Source: Cannabis sativa
Lineage: Eukaryota > Streptophyta > Magnoliopsida > Rosales > Cannabaceae
Length of the DNA: 64,000 nt
Direction: 5' to 3'
Assembly (NCBI RefSeq): GCF_029168945.1
Contig: NC_083603.1
Location: 13,826,001 to 13,890,000 of the forward strand
Positions within the stretch are counted from its first letter, which is position 1. Every line of letters starts with the position of its first letter. The position numbers were made by a program, and so were the translations under genes. Below, one piece after another: positions 12,101 to 23,760 of the stretch. The notes beneath the pieces were generated by a model. It did no database searches. It had not been told where the DNA came from and saw nothing but the letters and a program-made list of their open reading frames with translations.

Positions 12101-13220
12101 TATGACATTATATTTAGCAACATTAACCTATATGCATCTATAATGAAATTAAACACATAAGCTCACACAGGCACACTTTGGATGGGTCCTATCATGTTGC
12201 TAGGTCATACACAGATGAAAGAAGATTGTAAATATACCTGTTACAAATTATTAACTTGACCAAGGGAGCCATCAGATCAATAGATCTCGCAAAAGGTAAC
12301 CATGGCTATTTGCAATCAAGTAATAATAGGTTTTGAAAACTTACACATAAGCTAAAACACAAACTCCTGCAACAAGGTTAGCTGGATAGTTGGATGTAGG
12401 ATTTATTTAATTTTAAATTAAATAAATAATTTCGAAATAATTAATTAAATAAATAAAATATTTATTTTTCGAAGATTTAAAAAAAATAAAAAATTTCGAA
12501 AATTTTAAAAAAATTTAAATTTAAAATTAAACCTACAATTTTGAAAAATTAGGTTTCAACCAACCTAAATATCATTTCAAAATTTGCTAACTACTTTTAA
12601 ATTTTAAATGTTATTTTATAAATAAAAATTAAATAAAAAATTAAAAAAGATAAATGAATATCTTTTTCAGATTTTAAATGTAATTTAAATAAATAAAATA
12701 ACAAAATTTAAAAGTTAGCAAAATATCTTACATCTATTTAAAATTACATGATTATAGTCATCTTATTTTAAATTTAAATAAGGTCAAATTATTTAAAAAA
12801 AAAATTAATTTAAAATATTTAAAATCTGACCTTAAATTTAAAAATAAGATAAGATATAATCAAATTTAAAAATAAGATAGATTATTAAGCAAAAAAAGAT
12901 AGATACTAACTATTTTTAAATTCAAATTACACTAATATCTTGAATTAAATTTAAAAAATATTAAATTAATTCATAATGATAATTAGAATTGAATTAGGAA
13001 TAGTAATAGTATAAATATAGAACTACACAAAAAATCGGAAGTTAATTCCATGAAAAAGCATGAAATATCGAAGAAAAACGAAAAAATTGTGAGCTGTACG
13101 GTCAGTTTTCACGATCGCAGGAAAATTTCAGCACAACTCCGATTTTTTCGAATCTTCAAAAAATCATAACTAATTCAAATTAAATCGAAATTGAGTTCTG
13201 TAAAAAAGTAACTTGCTTAA
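9111..13220 (-). repeat. AT-rich non-coding interior of element B
   Basis: No ORF of note on either strand. At 11849-11853 it retains the uninterrupted GTTGC site that in element C is duplicated around the Cassandra TRIM, so B supplies the empty-site allele. From about 12400 to 13020 it becomes almost pure A/T. Confidence 0.75.
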
Positions 13221-14456
13221 TGTTACGAAAATTCTGTTTATCACGCAAGTGTACGTATCAAGTAGTATCTCACGCAAGTGAGGTCGAACCACAGGGAATT
13301 GAATTAAGTACTACTAAACTATACTTATGATTCTATTTGGTAAAATAATAAGTCTGCAATTTTAAAAGTAAATAACTCAGAAATTAAAGAGAAAATAAAC
13401 GAAGATTAATCAAGATGAGAGATTAGGGAGGTGAATCCTGTTGATAAGCTACCTATGTCAATACCTAATTGCAATCCTTATCTCAATGTGAAAGACAGAT
13501 TATAAATTAACCTAACTCTTTTCAGATCTTTTAGGTTCTAAATAATATGTTCTCTAATTAACTTCTTAATTAGATCAACACAAAATCAGCATTAAGCAAT
13601 AATCTATTAGTCACTAAGGCTATGTAAATACTTTCGTTTTACATCAAAACCTAGACTATCCAAATTTTAGCATTCCTAATTCTCACTTTTCAGATTTCGA
13701 ATTAGGATCATAGAACATGTAAAAGGTGATCAAGCTTGCACATGAAATTAAACACAAATAAAGATAGTATTCACACATAAGATGAAGGAATGGCAATTAT
13801 TTATTAACTAGGCATAAACTTAAACAACAATCATCATCCTCCCTTATTGGGAAATTTAGTTCATAATAACTCTAAAAACATCCATGATTAATTCTGAAAT
13901 AAAAACAAACATAAAGAAGAATAAAAAGGGTAAAAGAAAGAAACTAGAAGGTGGTATCGCTCCGGGTCTTCAAGATAGCTTCCTCTCCACTTGCCTCCAC
14001 TATTAGGTCTGTTTTTGCTTGCCTCTGACCTTCAATGTCGTATTCCTTATATAGGGATGAGTGGTGAGCCTCCAATTGAGTGAAAAATCAAAATTAGGTC
14101 AAATCTGCGATTTCCGTACCTAGTCGCGACTAGCATTTAAGCTGGTCGCGACTACAGGCAAAACTCGAAAAACCGAGTTTCTGCCAAACTCACGAAGTCG
14201 CGACCAGGGTCGCGACCAGGAAAAAGGGTCGCGACCTGGCTCTCTGGAGGTCGTGACTACTGATGCTTCTGGAACCGAATTTTCTAATTTTTTTCCAAGT
14301 TTGTCCCAGTTTTTCGCCATTTGACTGAATTTGAACTTTAACACCCCGGGAACCTGAAATAATGAAAATCAAGCGTAAAACTGCTCCAAAAGACACCAAT
14401 AGACGAGATAATGCTAACTTTAAAGACCCGAAATATAGGTTAATTATAACCTAACA
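13221..14456. repeat. Probable solo LTR (unclassified) inside element B
   Basis: 1236 bases starting TGTTACG and ending CCTAACA, flanked by CTTAA on both sides (13216-13220 and 14457-14461). TG..CA ends plus a 5-bp duplication and no coding content indicate a solo LTR; a short non-autonomous element is the alternative. It contains five exact GTCGCGAC palindromes between 14123 and 14235 and a TATA-like stretch near 14049. ORFs at 14120-14399 fall in the palindrome region and are not credible. I could not assign the family or orientation. Confidence 0.7.
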
Positions 14457-14638
14457 CTTAATTTTTTCCATAATATCCAATAAAAATAATTCTAAAAACA
14501 GATATTCAATTATTTTTAACGAAAATTCATAAACACCAATTAATCATCAAATAACACTCAATACAACATGATACCATCCAAAAACAAACAAACAATCGTT
14601 TTAAAGTCCAAATTTCTTGCAAGTAAATCAATTACCAT

Positions 14639-14651
14639 GGCTCTGAGGCCA
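14639..14651 (-). other. Degenerate primer binding site of element B
   Basis: The minus strand reads TGGCCTCAGAGCC, two substitutions from the tRNA-iMet site TGGTATCAGAGCC seen intact in element C. It lies two bases inside the LTR end. Confidence 0.8.
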
Positions 14652-14653
14652 GT

Positions 14654-16551
14654 TGTTGGAAATTATTTTACCAGGATCTTAGATCTACTCACAAGTATGT
14701 TGATTAACACCCTAAATATGAACTTTCTAAAACGATGAAATAAACACATATAAAGTTTAGGAAACCTTACATTGGGTGCAGCGGAATATAATGACTCATT
14801 CCGTTTAGATATCTAGCCCTTGATTCCTTTCTATAGCAGAGCATTATCAATATCTGAACCTGGATCTCTTTCTCTGAATCTTTGATGCTGAAACCTCCTT
14901 CTTGTTGAAAGTCTTTCTTCCCCATCTTCCTCACTATGATTGAGGTATCACTTGCTGTGTGTGGGCACTACTCATACACTAAGGATTTTCGAAATCTCAA
15001 TGAGGAAGAGAGAGAGAGTGGGTTCGGCCAAAGATAGGGAGAGAGAAGGCTCAGTTTTTTCTGAATCAGAAGTGTCAGAAGAAAAGTATGTAATTTTCCT
15101 AAAGCCTTCACTATCTATTTATAGCATTCCACTAGGGTTAGGTTTGAATTATTTGGCATTAAAATAATGAAAATATCAGAGGGAAAACCATACAAAAGTG
15201 GCCGACCATGCAAGGTGGATTTGGGCCTCACTTTTTGCAATTTTGCAGTTTTATCTTTTCTGCATCTGATTTTCTCAAAAACGCCAATTTTCTAATTCAA
15301 CCATTTAAATGCCAATTCTAACTATTTAATAACTATAAATAATTATTAAATAATATTGTCATTTATCATATTTATTAATTGAACCATACAAAGTATCATA
15401 ATTAACAAATATGCCCCTAAAACTCTTTCTTTACAATTTCGCCCTTACTTAGTGAAAAATTCACAAATAGACATAGTCTAATTTGAGAATTATAATTGAT
15501 TAATCAAAACCAATTACATGAGTCTTACAAGCAATATTATCTCAACTAGTGCGGGGACCATGGGTCTATATAACCGAGCTTCCAATAAGTAGATCAAGAA
15601 TTTAGCACTAAAATTCACTAACTTATTAATTCTTCGTTGAATCCACGCATAGAACTTAGAATTGCATTCTCAGTATATAGAATGCTCTATATGTTCCACC
15701 ATATAGACACATCATTAGTTATCCATTGTTATAATCCTAATTTGATCAATGATCCTCTATATGAATGATCTACACTGTAAAGGGATTAAATTACCGTTAC
15801 ACCCTACAATGTATTTATTCCTTAAAACACTTGACCCCGTATAAATGATATTTCAGCTTATGTGAAATGAGTACTCCACCATTTATGTTCGTTTGGTCAA
15901 GCTCGAAGGAGATCATCCTTTGCTTACTATTCGCTAGATAGAAGCTATAGATTCCATGTTTATGCTAGCGCTCCCACTCAATTGCACTACCGTGTTCCAA
16001 AAATGTACGTATCACCCTGACCTAAAAGTAGGCTTAACTAACAAATCAAAGAACACGAATAGCCTTTCAAGATTGAGCCTAATCATAACAGGATTAAGAT
16101 CATTTGATCTAGGATCAACTAGGCGATATTGACTTTAATAGATATTACGGTAAGTTTAATAAATCTAAGTCAAAGTTCAATATCGGTCCCTTCCGATGCA
16201 TACTCCATGCATCCAACCTAAGCTTTACTTTAACCAATGCTCTGGAAAGAACATAGCACTTCTCCAAATGCAAGTAAACTCTGTTGTAGATTATCATATC
16301 AGTAAAACCCTATGTCTGATAAATCTAGGAAACTTTATTCACATAGTCATGTTTACTTTCCAATGTGTTGACGGCACAATAAACAGGATCAAGTATGTGA
16401 AAAGGGTTTCAAATGAATTTATACATTATGTACATATAATCATGAAATAAATCATGTGAACCATGCAACATTAAATGTTATTTCTGATCTATATTAATAA
16501 GTAAATCTGATTATATTGAAATGAGTTTTATTTAGGGCATAAAACCCAACA
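14654..16551 (-). repeat. 5' LTR of element B
   Basis: 1898 bases from TGTTGGAAATTATTTTACC to AAAACCCAACA. It shares the same blocks as the LTRs of C (27948-29639 and 36624-41935) and, in reverse, G (62157-64000). Small ORFs at 14940-15167 and 16196-16450 are LTR sequence. Confidence 0.92.
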
Positions 16552-17404
16552 CTTAGGATGTCAGATAATGAAACCCTAACTGAATTCTATGAAAAACTAT
16601 CTGATATTGCTAATGAATATTTTTCTTTTAGTGAAAAGCTTGATGATTCTGTTCTTGTGAGAAAAATTGTTAGAGTTCTTGCAGAGTGGTTCAATACTAA
16701 ACTTTTAGCAATGGAGGAGGCTAAAAACTTTAGCACAATGAAGGTGGAAGAATTAATGGGTTCCTTGCGTACTTTTGAATTGAATCAACAAATTAAACAA
16801 AAGGATAAACCCAAACCCATTGCGGATAAAGGTAAAAGTATCGCTTTAAAAGTTGCTGATAATGAAATTTCTGATAGTGAATGTGATGATGAAATTGCTT
16901 TATGAACCAAAAATTTTCAAAAATATATGAAAAGGATTGGTAATAAAAAGAATAATTCAAAATTCTCAAAAGGAAATGCTTCTTTTAAACCTTCTGTTAC
17001 TAACAAAAAGGGAATTTAGTGCAGGGAATGTTATGGTTTTGGGCATATTCAATCCGAGTGTGCAAACACCTTGAAAAAGAATAAAAAAAGTTTCAATGTC
17101 ACATGGAGTGATGATGAAACCGAAAGTGATGAAGAAAACTCTGAGAATGTTGCCCTAACTTCTATTTTAACTAATGTATTGTGTGATTCACAGGTGAAAG
17201 CTAGATTGGTATGTTTGAATAATGATTCTGAAATCTGTGAAGAGTCTCTAGCTGAATCACACAAAGTCATGTATGAAAAGTGGATTTAGGTTACTACTGA
17301 AAATAGAGAGTTGATTAAAATGAATAAAAAATTGTCTCATCAAATTGAAATATTTGAGTTAAAAATAAAAGAATATGAGATAGATTTTTGTGATAAAGAT
17401 GAAA
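16552..17404 (+). pseudogene. SIRE element D gag, middle part
   Basis: The reading frame begins inside the UBN2-type gag domain of Copia (LRMSDNETLTEFYEKLSDIANE) and continues to a zinc knuckle CRECYGFGHIQSEC at 17020-17061. In-frame stops occur at 16903 (TGA), 17017 (TAG, at a position where Q would be expected) and 17287 (TAG). After the knuckle an acidic stretch (DDETESDEENSE) leads to a heptad-rich segment (LIKMNKKLSHQIEIFELKIKEYE), probably coiled coil. The frame is cut at 17404 by the Gypsy insertion and resumes at 23386. Gag would have packaged the element RNA; this copy cannot. Confidence 0.85.
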
Positions 17405-17409
17405 ATATC

Positions 17410-17762
17410 TGTAACACCCTAACTAGCATAGGCGTATTACGTGATTTTCAAACATATTGTGCAGCTCGTTGCTAATCAACGAGATTTATGGAAAACGTGA
17501 TTAATTAAAATTTTTGCTTTTTAATTAAACTTATAAAATATTTATACAAAATATTCGGGATCCCGATTACAAAACCATTTACAAAAGTTTACTGTCTGTA
17601 CAAAATACTTGTCGCCTAGCGACTAATTACAAAAAAAACCTTGCTGTCCCGATGATCGTACGCTCCAGGCCTAACCGCCCCGACATGTACAATCTTCACC
17701 GGCTCGCTCACGGTCCATCAGCCCTAGCCTTGCCCTTACCTACACATAAACATAGCACTGTG
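17410..17762 (-). repeat. Outer Gypsy LTR, terminal 353 bp
   Basis: Equivalent to 6868-7220 of Gypsy A. It ends in CTGTG (17758-17762), which is repeated at 20081-20085 after the inner solo LTR, where the LTR continues. Confidence 0.88.
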
Positions 17763-20080
17763 TGTAAAGACCGCTTAGTTTAATTTGGAAATTAGCAGCT
17801 AATTATGATTAATTATGAAAATTATTTATAGCTATTTAAATAATTTATTATACTGTTATTTATTGAATTCAGAAATGTATTTTTATGTCACGTAGTAGTT
17901 TGCATAATTTTGCATTCCAGTGTCCGGTATTTTGGAACTCGATGTTTGGCTCAGTAGAAATCACAACTTAGTATGTTAGTAGTTTGGGACGGTTTATTAG
18001 ACATTTGGAATGTCGGGAATGGCCGGGAATTTAGAATTTCCCAAAAATACCCCTTTAGTGTTAATTATGTGGTTTTAGTGTGGAGGGGCAAAATGGTCTT
18101 TTTGCCCCAATGATATTTTGTCTTTTAGTGATTTTATTTAATTGAAAAAGATATGTTAAATGTTTATTATTTTGCTGAAATGAGATTGATATATGTTAAG
18201 TGGCTTGTTAGTTTATTTTACAAAAAATTTCAAAGTTTAAAAAAATAGAAAATTGGAAGCTTTTTCCTCTCAACCTCTCTCTCTTGTTCGGCCTCTTTGG
18301 GGCAGCAAGAACCTGGATTTTCTTTTGATTTTCAAGCCTTTTCCCTTTCAATCTAAGCATTCTTCAAATTTTGGTAAGGTCCCTAACCTCTTTCTCTTGT
18401 ATTTTATGAAGAAAATGTGTAAAAAATGATTGTTGCATGTGAATTGTTGTGATACTTGCTGCTGTGCTCTGTTGTTGTTTTCTAAGGTTTAATCTTGCTA
18501 TTTTAAGTAGCTTAGAGTTAGTGTATGCATGATGGTTGCTTGGATTAAAACTTTGAAGTTTTTAGCTCAAGAACGTGAATTTTTAAAGAGATGTATGAAT
18601 CTGTTATTTGCTTGCTACAGTTGGTAGATTTCATTTTCAGAGGGTTATTTATGCATGATTGAGTAGGTTTAATCTAGTATGGATGCATGTTAGTTGATTC
18701 TAACCAAGTTTGAGTTTTGGAACTCAAAGCTTGGTCTTTAATGGTGTTTTGTGATTCTGTGAGTTCTGGGTGGTTTTGTTGCCTTTGAATGGTTATTTAG
18801 GTCATATAGAACAGGTCTTGAAGATCTTGTGTGATTTGGGTTAGAATTGATCGAGTTATGAATTTTTGAAAAATTCCTGCGAGGAACTGGAATTCCGGTT
18901 GTGCAACCGGAATTCCAGATGAGGGTCCAGTAATTCTCAGAACCGGAATTCCGGTTGCAGAACCGGTCTACCGGTTGGAGAATTTTCAGAAACCCTAGAT
19001 TTTCTCGATTTTATGTTTTAGGGGGTATTGCCATGCTTTTTATCGATAGGGAAACTTTTAGTTCCTAGTTTAAGTCCCTGGGAAGTGATTTAGCGTGTCA
19101 CTTATAGTGTTGTGATTTTTATGGTTTAGGAGCCTGTAATCCGCCGTGCAGTTAAAGTTCCAGTCAGGTTGACCGGCACACCTGAATTCGGAATCCAGGT
19201 AAGATTAGTATAACAGTATGCATATGTAGATTACATGTTTAGCGTGCATGTAGTAAGCCTGTTAGATTACATTAGTTATGTATGTTGGCTTCGAACCATC
19301 CAACCCTGTCACGTCGGTACAGGCTGGAGTATGACCAGCAGCCGGAGTATGACCGGTTCGACCGATCAGGCTGACACTTGGTTGGTGGTTCCGTACTATT
19401 GACGTATCCCGTCTGCAGGCCGGAGTATGACCAACAGCGGAGTATGACCGGCTTGACCGATCGTGGATATAGTAACACGTCGGTACAGCCGGAGTATGAC
19501 CAAGAATGGAGTATGACCGGTTCGACCGATCAGGCTGTAACGTGTCAATAGTACCGTCCCTATGAACGTTCAGAACTCAGTACCGTGTTGGACACGGCAG
19601 TAGTGGGACTCAGTATCGTGTTGGACACGACAGTTAGGGTTATGATCAGGGGTATGGGCGTCTGATCATGACTGGGATTTATGTATGAGTATTATTATGC
19701 TTTTCTTACTGAGTCTGTCGACTCACAGTTCTACGTTTATGTGTAGGTAAAGGCAAGGCTAAAGCTGATGGACCGTGAGCGAGCTTATGAAGGTTGTACA
19801 TGTCGGGGCGGTTAGGCTTGGAGAGTACGATCCTCGGGACAGCGAGGCTGATTTTGTAACTAGTCGCTAGGCGACAATTATTTTGTATAAACAGATAAAT
19901 CTTTTTGTAAATGATTTTGTAATCGGGATCCCGAGTCTTTTGTAATATTATTTTATAAGTTTAATTAAAAAGCAAAAATTTTTTATTAATCACGTTTTCC
20001 ATAAACCTCGTTGATTAGCAACGAGCTGCACAGTATGTTTAAAAATCACGTAATACGCCTATGTTAGTTAGGGTGTTACA
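17763..20080 (+). repeat. Solo Gypsy LTR inserted in the outer LTR
   Basis: 2318 bases from TGTAAAGACC to GGGTGTTACA, the same family as the surrounding LTR but in the opposite orientation, flanked by CTGTG on both sides. With both LTR ends, a 5-bp duplication and no internal region, it is a solo LTR left by LTR-LTR recombination. A donor-like CCAG|GTAAGA occurs at 19199 and an acceptor-like TGTGTAG|G ends at 19746. CCGGAATTCCGG palindromes, some mutated, lie at 18885-18956. The ORF at 19272-19478 is LTR sequence. Confidence 0.93.
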
Positions 20081-21505
20081 CTGTGAGTCGACAGACCCAG
20101 TAAGAAAAGCATAATAATAATCATACATAAATCCCGGTCCTGATCAGACGCCCATACCCCTGACCATAACCCTAACTGCCGTGTCAAACACGATACTGAG
20201 TCCTGAACGTTCATAAGGACGGTACTATTGACAAGTAACAGCCTGTACTCGGTCGAACTGGTCATACTCCAGCTGCTAGTCATACTCTAGCCTGTACCGA
20301 TGTGTTACAGTATCAGCCTATACTCGGTCGAACTGGTCATACTCCAACTTCTAGTCATACTCTAGCCTGTACCGATGTGATACGTCAAATAGTACGGAAC
20401 CACCAACCTAAGTATCAGCCTATACTCGGCACACTGGTGATACTCAAGCTGCTAGTCATACTCTAGCGTAAGCCGATGTGATACAGTGTCAGCCTATACT
20501 CGGTCGAACTGGTCATACTCCAGCTGCTAGTCATACTCTAGCCTGTACCGATGTGACACAGTCGGATGGTTCGAAGCCAACATACATATCTTATGTAATC
20601 TAACAGGCTTCCTAACATGCACGCTAAACATGTAATCTATATATGCATACTGTTATACTAATCTTACCTCAATTCCGAATTCAGGTGTGCCAGTCAACCT
20701 GACTGGAACTATCTGCGCGGCGCATTACAGGCTCGTAAACCATAAAAATCACAACACTATAAGTGATACGCTAAATCACTTCTCGGGGACTTAAACTAGG
20801 AACTAAAAGTTTCCCTATCGACAAAAAGCATGACAATACCCCAAATAACATAAAAACGAGGAAAACTAGGAAAATACCCAACCGGCAGACCGGTTGTCAA
20901 ACCGGAATTCCGGTTCTGTAAATTTTCAAACCCATCCGGAATTCCGGATGCACAACCGAAATTCCGGTTCCTCGCAGGCAGAACACAAAAATTCATATCT
21001 CTTTCAAATCAAATCCAAATCACACAAAACCTTCGAGACCTGTTCTAAATACCTCAAAGAACATAACCAAAGCAATAGAGCCAAGCTTCAAGCACAGAAA
21101 CACATTTCACCATTGGAGGTTCAAGATTGAGTTCAAAAACTCGAAACTTGACTAAACCTCTAAACATCCACTAAATCATGAATAACTAAACCTATTTCAA
21201 CATATTAAAACAGCAGAAATCAAACCCTAACTCATGCAACAATCCCAACGACAAATTTCGAAAATTCTCTTTGAAAACTAAACTTTTGAACAAGAAAATT
21301 GACAAACTAAAGCAAGGACAACTAGCATGCATTTCAACCTATCTAAACATATTTAATTCAACATTTTAAACATAGAAACAACAACAATAACTAGCAGCAG
21401 CAACAACATCAAAATCATCCATGCATTACTCATTTTTCATCATTTTTCAAGAAAACAAAGGAAGAGGAGCTAGACAAGAAATACCTCTACTAGGATCACT
21501 CTAAA
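20081..21505 (-). repeat. Outer Gypsy LTR, middle part (3' LTR remnant)
   Basis: Continues the LTR from the CTGTG duplication. It has repeated blocks GGTCGAACTGGTCATACTCC near 20230, 20330 and 20500, then the palindromes, then an AT-rich part. It stops at about 21505, where the matching LTR at 22800 would continue with GCTGAAAATCAC. Confidence 0.8.
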
Positions 21506-21662
21506 CTTGAGACTTTTATGGTCGGTGTAGATTTCACACCTTTCTCTGTAAAGGTAATGCCGCCAGATCTTCAATGCAAAAACCTTCGCGGCCAACTCTA
21601 GATCATGAGTCGGGTATCGCTGTTCATAATCCTTTAAATGACGGGAGGCATAAGCGATGACC
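21506..21662 (-). pseudogene. RNase H shard of the deleted Gypsy element
   Basis: About 157 bases matching 3605-3765 of Gypsy A pol. The minus-strand translation includes the [11 protein letters not shown] and YTDHKSLK contexts of RNase H. It is joined to LTR sequence on both sides and cannot be expressed. Confidence 0.85.
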
Positions 21663-23380
21663 GATGTGATACGTCAAATGGTACGGAACCACCAACCTAA
21701 GTATCAGCCTATACTCGGCACACTGGTCATACTCCAGCTGCTAGTCATACTCTAGCCTGTGCCGATGTGATATAGTGTCAGCCTATACTCGGTCGAACTG
21801 GTCATACTCCAGCTGCTAGTCATACTCTAGCCTGTACCGATGTGACACAGTCGAATGGTTCGAAGCCAACATACATATCTAATGTAATCTAACAGGCTTC
21901 CTAACATGCATGCTAAACATGTAATCTATATATGCATATTGTTATACTAATCTTACCTCAATTCCGAATTCAAGTGTGCCGGTCAACCTGACTGGAACTA
22001 TCTGCGCGGCGGATTACAGGCTCCTAAACCATAAAAATCACAAAACTATAAGTGATACGCTAAATCACTTCTCGGGGACTTAAACTAGGAACTAAAAGTT
22101 CCCCTATCGACAAAAAGCCTCGAAATACCCCAAATAACATAAAAACGAGGAAAACTAGGGTTTCTGAAAATCACCCAACCGGCAGACCGGTTGTCCAACC
22201 GGAATTCCGGTTCTGTAAATTTTCAAAACCCATCCGGAATTCCGGATGCACAACCGAAATTTCGGTTCCTCGCAGGCAGAACACAAAAATTCATATCTCT
22301 TTCAAATCAAATCCAAATCACACAAAACCTTCCAGACCTGTTCTAAATACCTCAAAGAACATAACCAAAGCAATAGAACCAACCTTCAAGCACAGAAACA
22401 CATTTCACCATTGGAGGTTCAAGATTGAGTTCAAAAACTCAAAACTTGACTAAACCTCGAAACATCCACTAAATCATGCATAACTAAACCTATTTCAACA
22501 TATTAAAACAGCAGAAATCAAACCCTAACTCATGCAACAATCCCAACGACAAATTTCGAAAATTCTCTTTGAAAACTAAACTTTTGAACAAGAAAATTGA
22601 CAAACTAAAGCAAGAACAACTAGCATGCATTTCAACCTATCTAAACATATTTAATTCAACATTTTAAACATAGAAACAACAACAATAACTAGCAGCAGCA
22701 ACAACATCAAAATCATCCATGTATTACTCATTTTTCATCATTTTTCAAGAAAACAAAGGAAGAGGAGCTAGACAAGAAATACCTCTACTAGGATCAATCT
22801 AAACTTGCTGAAAATCACTTGAAATCCAAGAGAAAAAACCTCTTTTCTTGCTGCTCAAAGGGCCGAATAGAGAGAGGAAAAGAGAGAGAGAGTTTCTTTG
22901 AAAATTTTTTCTAATCTTTTCTAAGTTGGAAAAATGAAAATAAATTCCCATAACCCCCTTTTTACTTCAGCCAACAAAAGCATTATTAAACATATAATTT
23001 AATCAAATAAAGTCCACTAAAGGACAAACTAACAATGGGGCAAAATGACCATTTTGCCCCTTCACACTAAAATAGCATAAAAAGGCACTAAAGGGGTATT
23101 TTGGGAATTTCTAAATTCCCGGCCAATCCCGACATTCCCAATGTCTAATAAACCGTCCCAATCTACTAACATACTAAGTTATGATTTTATTGAGCCAAAC
23201 ACCGAGTTCCATGTTACCGGCCACCGGAAATGCAAAATTATGATAACTACTAAATGACATAAAATGCATCTCAGAATTCAATAATAACAGTATAAATATT
23301 TATTTAAATAACTATAAATAATTTTCATAATTAAACATGATTAACTGCTAATTTCTAAATTAAACTAAGCGGTCTTTACA
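21663..23380 (-). repeat. Outer Gypsy LTR, right part (5' LTR remnant)
   Basis: Starts at CCGATGTGATACGTCAAA, which also occurs near 20375, and runs to the LTR end GGTCTTTACA. It duplicates 20375-21505 closely, consistent with two LTRs of one element. Confidence 0.82.
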
Positions 23381-23385
23381 ATATC

Positions 23386-23740
23386 ACTCTGCTAAAGAAG
23401 GAACTGGAAAATTTTAAGAAAAATGTTCAAATGCTTAATCCTGGATCTACTATTTTTGAAAAAGCTTAGAATGCAGGTCAAAGAGGTTTTGCAGGCATTG
23501 GATCAAATGCTATGGAAAGTTCTGGAATCACGAAGTTTGTAAAATCTACTGTTCCGACGAATCTTCCTGATTCTGGAAATGTGAAAACTGCAGCAACAGT
23601 TTCATAACCTGTCGTTGCAGCTGTTTCTGCTGGCGCAAAACCTCTTGAATTTACAAAAAGAGTAAGATTTGAGGTAAAAAGATTGTTCCTACTTGTCATT
23701 TTTGTGGTAGAACAGGACACATCAGACCTAAATGTTTCAC
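23386..23740 (+). pseudogene. SIRE element D gag, C-terminal part with second zinc knuckle
   Basis: Resumes from the ATATC duplication with SLLKKELENFKKN (coiled-coil-like). It has stops at about 23468 and 23587, then a frameshift, then a second CCHC knuckle CHFCGRTGHIRPKC at 23694-23735. Two well-separated knuckles are what I know of SIRE gag. Confidence 0.75.
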
Positions 23741-23760
23741 GTTGAAAAATATGATTAAAA

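Larger units (their letters stand above)
9111..16551 (-). mobile_element. Copia-type element B (same family as C and G), truncated by Gypsy A
   Basis: The right end is a full LTR (14654-16551) with an adjacent, mutated tRNA-Met primer site, so the element reads leftward. The internal part 9111-13220 is very AT-rich and ORF-free but aligns by eye with 31783-36400 of element C, including two copies of a CGTTTAGGCGAGAGTCAA motif (9714-9840) and a GC-richer island (about 11905-12025). The 3' half with any pol remnant and the other LTR lie beyond Gypsy A, outside the window. CTTAG at 16552-16556 is the presumed target duplication. What follows is SIRE gag, so B inserted into element D. Confidence 0.8.
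17410..23380 (-). mobile_element. Internally deleted Gypsy element in SIRE gag
   Basis: Starts TGTAACACCC and ends GGTCTTTACA, the same LTR ends as Gypsy A on the same strand. It is flanked by ATATC on both sides (17405-17409 and 23381-23385), so it is one insertion. Inside, LTR sequence runs 17410-17762 and 20086-21505, then a 157-bp shard of the RNase H coding region (21506-21662), then LTR sequence again 21663-23380. The simplest reading is a full element that lost most of its interior in two deletions, one from the 3' LTR into RNase H and one from RNase H into the 5' LTR. The left LTR was then interrupted by an inverted solo LTR. Confidence 0.82.

Noticed and set aside
14940..16450. Small ORFs in the LTR of element B (14940-15167, 16196-16450)
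   Set aside because: Inside a defined LTR; not maintained in the matching LTRs of C and G.
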